A DNA stretch of 64,000 nt from Robiginitalea sp. (GTDB taxonomy: Bacteria; Bacteroidota; Bacteroidia; Flavobacteriales; Flavobacteriaceae). This document shows positions 27,862-37,954 of this stretch, piece after piece. The notes beneath the pieces are model-generated. The model was not told the origin of the DNA. It was given only the letters and a program-made list of their open reading frames with translations, and made no database searches. Where the stretch lies: contig JAHEJJ010000003.1 of assembly GCA_024638915.1 (NCBI GenBank), positions 97,241 through 161,240 of the forward strand, read 5' to 3'. Made by a program: the position numbers and the translations under genes. Positions within the stretch are counted from its first letter, which is position 1. The number at the start of each line of letters is the position of its first letter.

Positions 27862-29811
27862 ATGAGGGCCGGCATTATCATATTGGCATTTATAATACTG
27901 GGTATTGCCCAACTTAATTCTCAGATTGATAAAAGGGAATCTTCTCCCGAGGGGCGCAGTACACCCGATCAGTTCCATGCATTGCTCGATTCGGCTCAGG
28001 CCAACAAGAGATCGGATATAGATAAGAGCATCGATTTTATCACCCTCGCCCTTGAGGGCTTGTCCGACAGAGGGAATGAAAAAGAAAGGGCTTTAGCCTT
28101 AACAACCCTAGGGGAGATCTATCAGTACTACAAGCAGTACGATCTGGCCATTTCCAACTATCGCGATGCACAAGCCATAAATAGAACAACACAAACCGCC
28201 ATATTACTTGGTCAGGTCCTGATCCGGATTCGTGATTACAAAGAGGCAGAATCTATACTCTTACCATTGATCGAATTGGATGGAATGGTGCCTTATCAGC
28301 GTATACAGCTGTATGAAAATCTTGGAGATGTGTATGCCGGACTTGGGGATGCATCTCAGGCCGTGGCTTATTACGAGGAGGGACTGGTCATTGCCCGTAA
28401 AAACAGGATCTCACCCAAAGTGCCTGACCTCAACTCCAAAATTGCCGACGTCTATGCCAGCGATAACCGCTCGCAGGAAGCTGAGGCCTATTATGGCTAT
28501 TCTCTGGATCAGGCCGCGGCACAAACCCCGAAAAGGGCCGTTCGGGAGAATGAAAAGGTGGCTGATTTCTACAATCGTGAAAGTCGATATGAAGACGAGA
28601 TCAAACTAAGAAAGAAGAGTTTATCTAAACTTGGGGACATTCAGGTCCCAGCGGCAGAAAGCACCGGAGTATCGCAAGTTGAAGACTCTATTACAGCCCA
28701 GCAGATCAACTATAAGATTGCGAATGCTTATGTGGAGCAGGATAAGCTAGACGAGGCCATTCCCTATCTGGTGGAAAGCATCAAGAAAGCGGATAGCGAT
28801 GATGATCTGGAAATAAAAAAGGATGCCACCAGAAAGCTGTCTGAAGTCTATAGCGTAAAGGGCGATTTTTCCAGGGCACTGGAATCATACCGACAATATG
28901 TGGCTGTAGTAGACACACTCTACCAGCGCAAAGAACGCGAGATTGCGCAGGCAGCCCGATTTAATCGGGAGATCGCCTCAAAACAAAACCGGATAAGCAG
29001 TCTGGAGAGGGATCGGCAACTATCACAAAGCAAATTCGAACTGGCGGTTACCCAGCAACAGCTGTTCGAGGAGACTAACCGCCGGCAAAAATGGGTGATT
29101 TATTCCCTGATATTGCTCATATTGCTTACCGCATTGGCAGCCTTTTTCTTTTACAGGAGCAATCGTCAGCAAAAACTAGCCAACAACTTACTGGCTCTCA
29201 AGTCACTGCGATCTCAAATGAATCCACACTTCATTTTTAATGCGCTCAATTCTGTGAACAGCTACATTGCAAAAAACGATGAGAAAAGTGCCAATCGATA
29301 TCTCAGCGACTTCTCTTTGCTGATGAGGGCGGTTTTGGAGAATAGCGAAGAAGATTTCATCCCTCTGAGTAAAGAAATAGAACTTATTAGGTTATACCTG
29401 AAACTGGAAAAGGCGAGGTTTCCTGATAAGTTCGACTACCAGGTGAAAATCGATTCTGAGGTGGAACTCAACCAATTTGAAATCCCGCCAATGTTGTTAC
29501 AGCCATATGTGGAGAATGCAGTTTGGCACGGACTTCGATACATGGAAGATATGGGTAAGCTAACCGTCCGCGTGAATAAGGAAAAAGACCATTTACAACT
29601 GATCATTGAGGATAACGGGATCGGGAGAAAACAATCGGCAAAGCTTAAGACCAAACATCAGAGCGATCAAAAATCGACAGGTATGAAAAATATAAGGGAC
29701 CGCATTGAGATCCTCAATAAAATGGGACGGCACCAGATAGGGGTAGAGGTCACAGATCTCGAGAAAGATGGTACAGGCACCCGTGTAAAGTTAAGCTTAA
29801 GGAATAAATGA
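27862..29811 (+). CDS. TPR-containing LytS-type sensor histidine kinase
   Basis: 649 residues. Signal peptide (about 1-20), five to seven TPR-like helical repeats in the periplasm (about 35-370), a coiled segment, one membrane helix (about 412-432), then the His_kinase domain (PF06580 type) with LRSQMNPHFIFNALNSVNSYI, phospho-acceptor His456, and an ATPase domain with ENAVWHGLRY and DNGIGRKQS. It should sense a periplasmic or envelope cue and phosphorylate the LytTR regulator encoded by the next gene, which overlaps by 4 nt (ATGA). This TPR-kinase layout is frequent in Bacteroidota. Confidence 0.94.
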   Translation: MRAGIIILAFIILGIAQLNSQIDKRESSPEGRSTPDQFHALLDSAQANKRSDIDKSIDFITLALEGLSDRGNEKERALALTTLGEIYQYYKQYDLAISNYRDAQAINRTTQTAILLGQVLIRIRDYKEAESILLPLIELDGMVPYQRIQLYENLGDVYAGLGDASQAVAYYEEGLVIARKNRISPKVPDLNSKIADVYASDNRSQEAEAYYGYSLDQAAAQTPKRAVRENEKVADFYNRESRYEDEIKLRKKSLSKLGDIQVPAAESTGVSQVEDSITAQQINYKIANAYVEQDKLDEAIPYLVESIKKADSDDDLEIKKDATRKLSEVYSVKGDFSRALESYRQYVAVVDTLYQRKEREIAQAARFNREIASKQNRISSLERDRQLSQSKFELAVTQQQLFEETNRRQKWVIYSLILLILLTALAAFFFYRSNRQQKLANNLLALKSLRSQMNPHFIFNALNSVNSYIAKNDEKSANRYLSDFSLLMRAVLENSEEDFIPLSKEIELIRLYLKLEKARFPDKFDYQVKIDSEVELNQFEIPPMLLQPYVENAVWHGLRYMEDMGKLTVRVNKEKDHLQLIIEDNGIGRKQSAKLKTKHQSDQKSTGMKNIRDRIEILNKMGRHQIGVEVTDLEKDGTGTRVKLSLRNK

Positions 29812-30542
29812 TGAAGCTAAAGGCTGTTTTGGTAGAGGATGAAGCACAGAGCAGGGAGATTCTCAGGAATTACCTCGGGAAATATTGCCCTGAGGTAGAA
29901 ATTGCCGGGGAGGCTGCCACCGTTTCAGAGGGTATAGATATTATCGGCAAAACACAACCCGATCTGCTGTTTCTGGATGTCGAAATGCCTTTTGGCAATG
30001 CCTTCGACCTTATCGATCAGATGCCCGAGAGAGACTTCGAAATAGTTTTTGTCACCGCATATAATCAGTATGCCCTGGAAGCATTGAACAACCATGCGGC
30101 ATATTATTTGATGAAGCCTATCGATATCGATGAACTCCAGAAGGCGGTTAATCATGTGAAAGAGATCAAGATAAAGGAAAAGCAACTCGGGGAACAATTA
30201 CTAAAAACCACTCAGCCCAAAGTTTCAGGAAAGATCACCATTCCACAACTAGATGGTTTCCAGGTTCTCGATGTAGCCGATATCCTTTTCTGTAAAGCCG
30301 ATGACAACTATACTGAGATCCATCTGTTGAACAAGAAGATCCTGGTAAGCAAAACCCTAAAATATTTTGAAGAATCCCTTTCAGGTTTTGGTTTCGCCAG
30401 GACGCATAAATCTTATCTGGTGAATGTAAACGAGATCGTTAAATACCGGAGAGGAAAAGGAGGCAGTGTGGTACTGTCTAACGGCAAGGAATTACTGGTC
30501 TCTTCATCCAGGAAACGCGAATTACTGTCATTTTTTCAATAA
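29808..30542 (+). CDS. LytTR-family response regulator
   Basis: 244 residues. Receiver domain (1-120) with acidic pair Asp11-Glu12 and phospho-acceptor Asp57 in LLFLDVEMP, conserved Thr in FVTAYNQYAL and Lys in LMKPID (about 107). A LytTR DNA-binding domain (about 140-240) follows, with KADDNYTEIHL and FARTHKSYLVNVNEIVKY. It is translationally coupled to the kinase (4-nt overlap). Its target genes are not evident; the vWA and PorP genes upstream are in other transcription units. Confidence 0.95.
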   Translation: MMKLKAVLVEDEAQSREILRNYLGKYCPEVEIAGEAATVSEGIDIIGKTQPDLLFLDVEMPFGNAFDLIDQMPERDFEIVFVTAYNQYALEALNNHAAYYLMKPIDIDELQKAVNHVKEIKIKEKQLGEQLLKTTQPKVSGKITIPQLDGFQVLDVADILFCKADDNYTEIHLLNKKILVSKTLKYFEESLSGFGFARTHKSYLVNVNEIVKYRRGKGGSVVLSNGKELLVSSSRKRELLSFFQ

Positions 30543-30569
30543 TTTTAGACTTCTTAAATACAAATTATT

Positions 30570-31085
30570 ATGATCAAAACTGTTCGGGGGTTTACTCCGG
30601 TTATTGGTGAAGACTGTTTTATCGCTGAGAATGCCACTGTGGTCGGAGAAGTTACGATGGGAAACCAGTGCAGTATCTGGTATAATGCAGTGCTGCGTGG
30701 TGATGTTCACTATATCAGGATTGGGAATAAGGTAAATATTCAGGATGGCGCTGTTATTCACTGCACCTATAAAAAATCCCCGACAGAAATCGGAAATAAT
30801 GTATCCATAGGCCACGGAGCGATTGTTCATGGCTGTAAGATCAAAGACCGGGTGCTGGTGGGTATGGGGAGTATAATTATGGACGACTGTATAGTGGAGA
30901 GCAATAGTATTATCGCCGCTGGCGCCGTTCTCACCAAAGGCACACATGTCCCTGAGGGCAGTGTTTTTGCCGGCACTCCTGCCAAAAAGATCAAGGATAT
31001 CAGCATCGAATTAAGCACAGGAGAGATCGACCGAATAGCGGAGAATTATATCACCTATTCCGGCTGGTTCAAAGAAAAATCATAA
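30570..31085 (+). CDS. Gamma-carbonic anhydrase family protein
   Basis: 171 residues forming a left-handed beta-helix of hexapeptide repeats. The three zinc-ligand histidines are present: His in AVIHCTY (about 67), SIGHGAIVHG (about 89 and 94). The wider family (YrdA/PaaY/CaiE) includes active carbonic anhydrases and proteins of unclear activity. It follows the regulator by 27 nt, which may be run-through rather than a functional link. Usual length for the family. Confidence 0.92.
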   Translation: MIKTVRGFTPVIGEDCFIAENATVVGEVTMGNQCSIWYNAVLRGDVHYIRIGNKVNIQDGAVIHCTYKKSPTEIGNNVSIGHGAIVHGCKIKDRVLVGMGSIIMDDCIVESNSIIAAGAVLTKGTHVPEGSVFAGTPAKKIKDISIELSTGEIDRIAENYITYSGWFKEKS

Positions 31086-31120
31086 TACCCCGAACCTGGA
31101 TCTCTTCCACATGATTTCCT

Positions 31121-31128
31121 TATTTTTG
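31121..31128 (+). promoter_or_regulatory. -7 box before fabD
   Basis: TATTTTTG, an exact TAnnTTTG match, 14 nt upstream of the ATG at 31143. No convincing TTG element is seen about 20 nt upstream. Confidence 0.4.
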
Positions 31129-31142
31129 ACAACCAAACACCA

Positions 31143-32033
31143 ATGAAAATGAAAGCATATATTTTTCCGGGTCAGGGGGCTCAATTTGTAGGTATGGGCC
31201 AGGATCTTTACGAACATTCTGGCGAGGCTAAGGAGATGTTCTTAAAGGCCAACGAGATTCTTGGTTTTCCCATCACCGACACCATGTTCCGGGGAACCCC
31301 AGATGAGTTGAAGCAAACTAAGGTCACTCAGCCAGCGATTTTCCTTCATTCCGTAATCCTGTCGAAAATGTCAAAGGACCAGTTCAACCCAGATATGGTG
31401 GCAGGGCACTCGCTGGGGGAATTTTCGGCCCTGGTGGCAGCAGGAGCGCTTGGTTTTGAAGATGGACTCGAATTGGTCTCCAGAAGAGCCAAAGCCATGC
31501 AAAAAGCTTGCGAGCTTCAACCCAGTACTATGGCTGCGGTATTAGGCCTGGAGGATGCTGTGGTAGAGGATATTTGCAGGCAAATCGATGGAGTAGTTGT
31601 ACCGGCCAATTACAATTGCCCAGGGCAGCTGGTCATTTCAGGTGAAGTGGAGGCAGTTAATGCGGCATGTGAAAGACTAAAAGAAGCCGGGGCCAGAAGG
31701 GCTTTGGTTTTACCTGTTGGAGGGGCCTTTCATTCACCAATGATGGAACCCGCCCGCGAAGAACTTGCCCTGGCTATAGAACAAACCCAATTTGATGTAC
31801 CGCGCTGTGCGGTATATCAGAATGTCACGACCAGAGGAGAAAACAATTCTGCCGAGATCAAGAAAAACTTGATCGCCCAATTAACCGCACCTGTGAAATG
31901 GACCCAAAGCGTTCAGAACATGGTAGGGGACGGGGCCACGCATTTTATCGAAGTAGGTCCGGGCAAGGTACTGCAGGGCCTGGTGAAAAAAATCCATCCT
32001 GAGGCGGAAACTGCCTCAGCTACACTGGAGTAA
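31143..32033 (+). CDS. fabD: Malonyl-CoA:ACP transacylase
   Basis: 296 residues. FabD loads malonyl groups onto acyl carrier protein for fatty acid synthesis. YIFPGQGAQFVGMG (6-19), the nucleophile Ser90 in GHSLGE, and GAFHSPMM with the catalytic His (about 200) are present. The ATG at 31143 gives MKMKAYIF; the ATG two codons later (31149) gives the more usual MKAYIF start and cannot be excluded. A -7 box is 14 nt upstream. Other fab genes are not adjacent. Confidence 0.95.
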   Translation: MKMKAYIFPGQGAQFVGMGQDLYEHSGEAKEMFLKANEILGFPITDTMFRGTPDELKQTKVTQPAIFLHSVILSKMSKDQFNPDMVAGHSLGEFSALVAAGALGFEDGLELVSRRAKAMQKACELQPSTMAAVLGLEDAVVEDICRQIDGVVVPANYNCPGQLVISGEVEAVNAACERLKEAGARRALVLPVGGAFHSPMMEPAREELALAIEQTQFDVPRCAVYQNVTTRGENNSAEIKKNLIAQLTAPVKWTQSVQNMVGDGATHFIEVGPGKVLQGLVKKIHPEAETASATLE

Positions 32034-32201
32034 CGGCGGTTGGCAGAACAGACAGGTATTTCAACCGAAAAACTCATATTTAGGCCCGTTATTTGGGCAG
32101 ATGACCGGATATTTAGTAATATTGAGATTCTGTTTTTCAATCGAGTTAATCTTAAGAAGAGATATCTAAAAATTCGATTAAAGAAGTTGCGATAAAAGAA
32201 A

Positions 32202-34649
32202 ATGACTGGTATGGAATGGACTTCTTTGAATTTGCCCGGAAAGATTCAAATTTTCCTGGGTTTGTTTCTTTTGCTTTCTTTTCCGCTTTCAGCGCAAACG
32301 ATAACTATTTCAGCCGAAAGCGACGGACGCGAAAACGGACCGGTAGCAGGAAGTTTTCGGATCAGTGTCGCTCCGGGAGCTCCGGCTGATGGTGCCGTGA
32401 CGGTGAATTATGGGCTGTTACCATCTACTGCGATCCCTGGAACCGACTTTGTTGTTCCCACAGGAACGGTTACGATTAACTATACGGTAGCGCAGGGAGG
32501 TTCAGAACTGGTGGCGATCACGGTGATCGACGATGGCGATGAAGAACCTACGGAAACAGTAAACATACAAATACAACCAGGAGTTTATACGGTGGGCACC
32601 CCAGTCTCAGCTTCCATTTCCATTATCGATGACGACGCCTGTTTGGGTGAAGGTCCTTTACTGGATCCGGCTACTCCTACTATTTTTTGCGATGTAGTAA
32701 CCGTTAGCCTGAACGAGTATACCAATAGCGTGCCTCCGGGAGGAGCAACGCTTACCTGGAGCATTAATCCGGATCCTTTGAATTCTTCGGGTTATCTGAC
32801 GCCCGGGGAGATCGCCAGCCCTACGGCAGGAACCTATTTCGGTTTTTTTCTTGATTCTGGTGGAACCTGCGCCAGCGGAACGCTCGAAGTGACTATCGTG
32901 GTGAATACCACACCCGTTTTTATCAGCCTTACCGAAGATACGCGATGTGGCCCGGGCCAGGTCACCCTGTTGGCGGAAGGGGATATTCCGGGGAGTTCAG
33001 ATGATCCCAATTATAACTGGTATGCCACACAGAACGGTACCGAGGTTTTGGGTATGCTGGCCACTTTTACACCGGTCATCACCCAGACCACCCAATTCTG
33101 GGTAGAAACCACAGCCAATGGCTGTACTTCAGAGCGCGAGGCGGTAACGGCTACGGTTAATATTCAACCCAACCCGGGTACGCCCTCAGATTCATTTGCA
33201 TGTAATGTGATGGATAATGGCCCTACTACTGCGGATCTGGACGACCTGCTCAGCGGAGCCGATCCTGGGAACTGGACCGTTACAACAGACCCTTCCAATG
33301 GAGGGGTGATCATAGACGCCCAGAACATTGTCGATTTTGATGGCCTGACCAGTGGAAATTATGTCTTTAGCTATACCACAACAGGAGCCCAGGCACCCTG
33401 CACCGATCAGTCTGCTGATGTGACCATCAACGTGAGCAATTGTGCGGTTGATACCGATGGTGACGGTCTTTTCGACGGACAGGAAATCATTATTGGTACG
33501 GATCCTACTGATCCCGATACAGACGATGATGGCATCAACGATGGCGATGAGGTGTTTAACAACACAGACCCGCTCGACCCTTGCGATCCAAACCTGACTC
33601 CAGAATGCAATCCGGATCAAATAGACCTGGAAATTCAAAAATCTATAGACGATCCAGGTGCTGGTATCGGAGATCGTATCACTTTTACGATAACGATAAA
33701 CAATCTTTCAGACAGCAAGGTTATCGATATCCTGGCGATTGATGTGCTGGAAACAGGCTTCGACTATGTTTCCCATACGGCTTCGCTGGGGAATTATAAT
33801 CTAGAATCCGGTGAATGGAACATCGCCGAAATAAGCGCTTTGGGAACGGCAACCCTGCAGATCGTAGTCGATGTTGTTGAAAATGGAGTGTATTCCAATG
33901 CAGCAGGGATCCTGGATTCTTTCCCGGAAGATAGTAATCCAGGCAACGATATCGTAATGGTGGAGTTAGACATAGATCCGCCTGAAGGCATAGACTTGGT
34001 CCTGACTAAGACAGCCCTAAGCAACAGGCCATTGGTAGGCGATCAGGTCGTTTTCACCATAGCGGTGACCAATGAATCCGAGCAGAATAGGGTGGATGAT
34101 ATTTTTGTGGAAGACATCATTCCAGCTGGACCTAACACCCCGTTTGAATATGTTTCTCATTCTGCCGACAACGGAAGCTATAGTCCAGACAACGGCTTGT
34201 GGAATATTCCCAGTCTGGAATTGAGCGAACAGGCTGTGCTGACCATCACAGTCTCGGTACCGCTGCAAGGAACGTTTGTCAACACTGCTGCCATTCTGAA
34301 CTCCAACCCTGCAGATGGTAATCCTGACAACGATATTGCCTCGGCTGAAGTTGAGGTAAATTTTCCAAGCACAACCGAATGCGGATTCTTTTTTAATCAG
34401 TTTTCCCCCAACGGAGATGGAACAAACGACCGTCTGAAGATCAATTGTATAGACCAGTATCCTAATAATTCTATCGAGATATACAACCGTTACGGAAACC
34501 TGGTTTTTGAGGCCAGAGGTATGACCGATGGCAGTACCTGGGATGGCACCCGAAAGAATGAGGCAGTACCTGATGGCACTTATTTTTATATACTCGACCT
34601 TGGCGACGGCTCCGAAATAACAAAAGGGTGGATACAAGTCTTAAGATAA
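32202..34649 (+). CDS. Large secreted T9SS substrate with type B (gliding C-terminal) sorting domain
   Basis: 815 residues. Signal peptide (about 1-31, ending SAQTI); a Calx-beta-like domain (about 32-145); Ig/PKD-like beta region with conserved Cys (about 150-400); a thrombospondin type 3-like calcium repeat block [12 protein letters not shown]...[17 protein letters not shown] (about 410-450); two DUF11-type repeats (about 475-590 and 600-715); and the gliding motility-associated/type B CTD (about 725-815) with [23 protein letters not shown] and GTYFYILDL. Type B domains direct secretion through SprA and are paired with PorP/SprF proteins; such a gene follows after 7 nt. Probably a cell-surface adhesin or exoprotein. 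Confidence 0.93.
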   Translation: MTGMEWTSLNLPGKIQIFLGLFLLLSFPLSAQTITISAESDGRENGPVAGSFRISVAPGAPADGAVTVNYGLLPSTAIPGTDFVVPTGTVTINYTVAQGGSELVAITVIDDGDEEPTETVNIQIQPGVYTVGTPVSASISIIDDDACLGEGPLLDPATPTIFCDVVTVSLNEYTNSVPPGGATLTWSINPDPLNSSGYLTPGEIASPTAGTYFGFFLDSGGTCASGTLEVTIVVNTTPVFISLTEDTRCGPGQVTLLAEGDIPGSSDDPNYNWYATQNGTEVLGMLATFTPVITQTTQFWVETTANGCTSEREAVTATVNIQPNPGTPSDSFACNVMDNGPTTADLDDLLSGADPGNWTVTTDPSNGGVIIDAQNIVDFDGLTSGNYVFSYTTTGAQAPCTDQSADVTINVSNCAVDTDGDGLFDGQEIIIGTDPTDPDTDDDGINDGDEVFNNTDPLDPCDPNLTPECNPDQIDLEIQKSIDDPGAGIGDRITFTITINNLSDSKVIDILAIDVLETGFDYVSHTASLGNYNLESGEWNIAEISALGTATLQIVVDVVENGVYSNAAGILDSFPEDSNPGNDIVMVELDIDPPEGIDLVLTKTALSNRPLVGDQVVFTIAVTNESEQNRVDDIFVEDIIPAGPNTPFEYVSHSADNGSYSPDNGLWNIPSLELSEQAVLTITVSVPLQGTFVNTAAILNSNPADGNPDNDIASAEVEVNFPSTTECGFFFNQFSPNGDGTNDRLKINCIDQYPNNSIEIYNRYGNLVFEARGMTDGSTWDGTRKNEAVPDGTYFYILDLGDGSEITKGWIQVLR

Positions 34650-34656
34650 TAGATCA

Positions 34657-35646
34657 ATGATCCGGATTAGAGGGAAAACTTTCTTGGAGGTGAGACGATG
34701 GGCCGGACTTTTGATGCTGGTTTTCATCAGCGGCGTTTATGGCCAGAGAGAACCACAGTATACCCAGTATATGTACAATATCGGGAGTTTTAATCCTGCT
34801 TACGTCGGGACGGTCGAAAACCTCGACCTTACCGGTTTGTATCGTTCGCAATGGATCGATATCCCCGGGGCACCCCGTACTTTTCGCTTTGGAATGAATA
34901 TACCATTTGCCAACGAAAGACATGGAATTGGTTTTAACGTGGTCAGCGATGAGATCGGTCCAACAACCAGTACTTATACCAATGTTTCCTATTCTTACCA
35001 GATACGACTTTCAGAGGAAACCAGACTATCGTTTGGCGTTGCTGCAGGGGGCTCCTTTCTGAATGTTGATTTTTCAAAAGGCTCTTTTGAAAATCCGGGA
35101 GAACCTATTTTAGATCGGAATAATATCAAAGAATTCTATCCGACAGTGGGTGCCGGTCTTTTTCTTTACCAGGAAAACTGGTATGTAGGAACCTCCGTTC
35201 CCAACTTCCTTACCGATGGTTTATATGATGAGGCTGTAGCTATTGTAGTTGAGGACAAAATGCAGTTCAACTTGATCGGTGGCTATGTCTTTGATTTTTC
35301 AGATAATTTAAAATTTAAACCCGCATTCCTGGTGAATTATATACAGGGAGCTCCGGCGACGGTCAATATCTCTACTAATTTTCTGATCAAGGATATGTTT
35401 ACACTGGGGGCGGCCTACAGGGTCGATAATTCGGTAAGTGCACTGGCCGGTTTTCAGATTTCCAACAGCGCTTTTATCGGCTACAGCTACGACTACAATA
35501 CCAATGGATTAGGTGAGTACAATAGCGGTTCTCATGAGGTAATATTGAAATTCTATTTTGGCCGTGGAGAAGGGCAGTCTAAAAAGGACAAATCCAAAGC
35601 CCCAAAAGGCAAACCGAAACAAATAGATTCGCCCAGATTTTTCTAA
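34657..35646 (+). CDS. PorP/SprF family outer-membrane partner of the type B substrate
   Basis: 329 residues. A hydrophobic signal (about 12-27, ending GVYG) precedes QREPQYTQYMYNIGSFNPAYVGT, the PorP/SprF hallmark, and an aromatic barrel; the final ~25 residues form a Lys/Pro-rich tail. The gene follows the type B substrate by 7 nt and precedes the OmpA gene by 10 nt, a standard three-gene unit. It most likely receives or anchors the secreted upstream protein at the outer membrane. Family identity from sequence; pairing is inferred from position. Confidence 0.93.
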   Translation: MIRIRGKTFLEVRRWAGLLMLVFISGVYGQREPQYTQYMYNIGSFNPAYVGTVENLDLTGLYRSQWIDIPGAPRTFRFGMNIPFANERHGIGFNVVSDEIGPTTSTYTNVSYSYQIRLSEETRLSFGVAAGGSFLNVDFSKGSFENPGEPILDRNNIKEFYPTVGAGLFLYQENWYVGTSVPNFLTDGLYDEAVAIVVEDKMQFNLIGGYVFDFSDNLKFKPAFLVNYIQGAPATVNISTNFLIKDMFTLGAAYRVDNSVSALAGFQISNSAFIGYSYDYNTNGLGEYNSGSHEVILKFYFGRGEGQSKKDKSKAPKGKPKQIDSPRFF

Positions 35647-35656
35647 ATTTAGAAAC

Positions 35657-37588
35657 ATGAAGATTAGGATATTCACTTTACTGTTAGTTGTCTTTTACAG
35701 CGTCTCTTTTGGCCAGGAGGAGATGTCAAAAGCAGATATCCTATATTTTGAATACGCTTATCAGGATGCTATACAGGAGTACAAAAAAGAGATGCTGAGC
35801 CAGCCACTCAGCAGCCAGCAATTTGCAAATCTTTCTGCTTCCTATTTTAAGACGGGAAACTATGAAAAAGCGGCTGAGACTTTTTTCGACCTCTATAAAA
35901 GCGATTATGAATTATCGGCCAATCACTTCAATATGATGTTGCAGGCGATGACCAGGACTTCTGACCTCGACAGAGTAAATGCACTGATGGCCACCAGGGT
36001 CTCCTCCTTTCCTAAGGAGCTTCTGGAGAATGCGGAGCTGAATTATCAGCTTCTCCATTCCAACGATACCACTGCAAAACGATTCAGAATCTTTAATATA
36101 GACAGTAATAGTCCCCAAGCTGATTTTTCTCCTTCATTTTACAGTGATAAGTTATTGTTCAGCAGTGGCCGCATCGTAGAAGATAAGAGTATCTACTCAC
36201 CTTCCGGCGAATCGTATCTGAATATCTATGTGGCCAGAATGTCACCCGATGGCAGTATACTGAATCCGAATCTTTTTCTCGGTATACCCAAGACCCGCTT
36301 TCATCAGGCGACACCTTTTTATTCGGAGCAGCTAGACCAGATATTTTATATTTTATCCAACGCCGATAAAGATGAACTCATATTCGATGAAAATGGAAAA
36401 AATGCCCTGGCCATTGGTACAGTAAGCAAGAGGGGAGATTTCCTCTATCTTTTAAGAGATCTCAGCACATCGTTTTACTATCCGTTCTACGATGCAGGCT
36501 CAGAAAGGCTCTATTTTTCTGCTGCACTCGATGACAGCTTTGGAGGGACAGACCTATATTACGTTTCTACAAATAACGGAGTGATCATGTCCTCGCCTGT
36601 AAACCTGGGCTCCAGGATCAATTCTCCAGGGAATGAAATAGCGCCTTATATCTTCGAAGGCAGTCTCTATTTTGCATCAGATATTTTCTATGGATTGGGA
36701 GGTATGGATATGTACAAGTCTGAAATACAGGATGATGACTTGTTCAGCATCCCGATTAATCTTGGAGAAGGCATCAACTCTGAGGATGACGATTTTGGCC
36801 TGATCATCAGAAAACACGATGACCAGGAACTGATCGGCTATTTTGCTTCTAATCGTGAAGGGGGAAAGGGACAAGATGATATTTACGGATTTAAAGCAAA
36901 GGAATTGCCCGGGCCAAAAATTCTGTTGCTCAAGGGTAGTATTATAAATCCGTCTACCGGCAGGGCTATATCTAAGGTCATGTTGAAACTCATGGATAGT
37001 ACGCGAAGAACTATCAAAGAGATCTTCGCTGATGAGGATGGAAATTTTAGGGTTGAAGTACCATGGCAGGAAGAGCTAATCATCGAAGCCCACAAACCAA
37101 AGCATTCCCGATTTTCACTCAGACTAAACGAGGAACAACTAATCGAATTACAACAACAAGAACTCACTGTTGAAATGTCGGGGATCGATGATCTGGTAGT
37201 AGAAACCGAAGAACAAAAAGTGATAAGGCTCAATAAATTTTACTTCCCTAGAGGCAGTGCAGATATTACATCTGAAATTGAGACAGAGCTAAACAAAGTA
37301 GTTAGTATCGTTGCGCAATTTCCGCAATTACAACTTAGGATAGAATCCCATACCGATAGCAGAGGTGGTAGTTCGACCAATTTCCGTATATCTCAGAATC
37401 GGGCCGATGCCATCAAAAAATATCTGCAGGAAAATGGTGTTCCCTCTTCCAATATCCTTTATGCCGTTGGATATGGTGAAGACAAGATCATTAACCAGTG
37501 CAAGAATGGGGTTTATTGTCTCGATTTTCTTCACCGCCAGAATGATCGGCAACTTATCGTTGTCTTGAACTATAATCTACTCGAATAG
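35657..37588 (+). CDS. OmpA-family protein with TPR and PD40 repeats
   Basis: 643 residues. Signal peptide (about 1-19), TPR-like helices (about 24-110), WD40-like PD40 beta-propeller (about 130-410, with SAALDDSFGGTDLYY and FASNREGGKGQDDIYGF), a carboxypeptidase-regulatory-like beta-sandwich (about 418-500) and a C-terminal OmpA domain (about 525-640) with IESHTDSRGGSSTNFRISQNRA-type peptidoglycan-binding residues (Asp and Arg). It resembles PorE-like proteins of the T9SS envelope complex and probably tethers the PorP partner to peptidoglycan. Third gene of the triad. Confidence 0.93.
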   Translation: MKIRIFTLLLVVFYSVSFGQEEMSKADILYFEYAYQDAIQEYKKEMLSQPLSSQQFANLSASYFKTGNYEKAAETFFDLYKSDYELSANHFNMMLQAMTRTSDLDRVNALMATRVSSFPKELLENAELNYQLLHSNDTTAKRFRIFNIDSNSPQADFSPSFYSDKLLFSSGRIVEDKSIYSPSGESYLNIYVARMSPDGSILNPNLFLGIPKTRFHQATPFYSEQLDQIFYILSNADKDELIFDENGKNALAIGTVSKRGDFLYLLRDLSTSFYYPFYDAGSERLYFSAALDDSFGGTDLYYVSTNNGVIMSSPVNLGSRINSPGNEIAPYIFEGSLYFASDIFYGLGGMDMYKSEIQDDDLFSIPINLGEGINSEDDDFGLIIRKHDDQELIGYFASNREGGKGQDDIYGFKAKELPGPKILLLKGSIINPSTGRAISKVMLKLMDSTRRTIKEIFADEDGNFRVEVPWQEELIIEAHKPKHSRFSLRLNEEQLIELQQQELTVEMSGIDDLVVETEEQKVIRLNKFYFPRGSADITSEIETELNKVVSIVAQFPQLQLRIESHTDSRGGSSTNFRISQNRADAIKKYLQENGVPSSNILYAVGYGEDKIINQCKNGVYCLDFLHRQNDRQLIVVLNYNLLE

Positions 37589-37630
37589 CTATTGTTTGGT
37601 CAATGAGAATCGATTGGAATTCCAGGACTA

Positions 37631-37933
37631 GTGGGCCAATACTTCAGTGGATTCTTTATATTTAATGCAATTACTCAAACCTTGAAACGATCAGCCAATT
37701 CATATTGGAGGAAAAATCTATTGTATCTGAGTTTATTACTCGGGATATGGTTCCTTGTGTCCTTTGGTTTTGGGATCCTATTGAAAGACCAGTTGGATAA
37801 AATAAGTATCGGAGGTTTTAAACTTGGATTCTGGTTTGCACAACAGGGTTCGATCTATGTCTTTGTAATTCTCATTTTTGTGTACGTATGGCTCATGAAT
37901 AGACTGGATAAGAAGTACGGTTTTGAAGAATAA
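37631..37933 (+). CDS. DUF4212 small symporter subunit
   Basis: Up to 100 residues; two membrane helices (about 31-52 and 70-92) and the family core YWRKNLLYLSLLLGIWFLVSF ... FWFAQQGSIYVFVILIFVYV. DUF4212 proteins are small subunits encoded directly before VC_2705-type sodium:solute symporters. The frame is open from GTG 37631, but family members normally begin just before AxxYWRKN; an in-frame TTG at 37682 (LKRSANSYWRKN) is a likely alternative start. 21 nt separate it from the symporter gene. Confidence 0.85.
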   Translation: MGQYFSGFFIFNAITQTLKRSANSYWRKNLLYLSLLLGIWFLVSFGFGILLKDQLDKISIGGFKLGFWFAQQGSIYVFVILIFVYVWLMNRLDKKYGFEE

Positions 37934-37954
37934 GCGAATTAAACCCTATCATTT

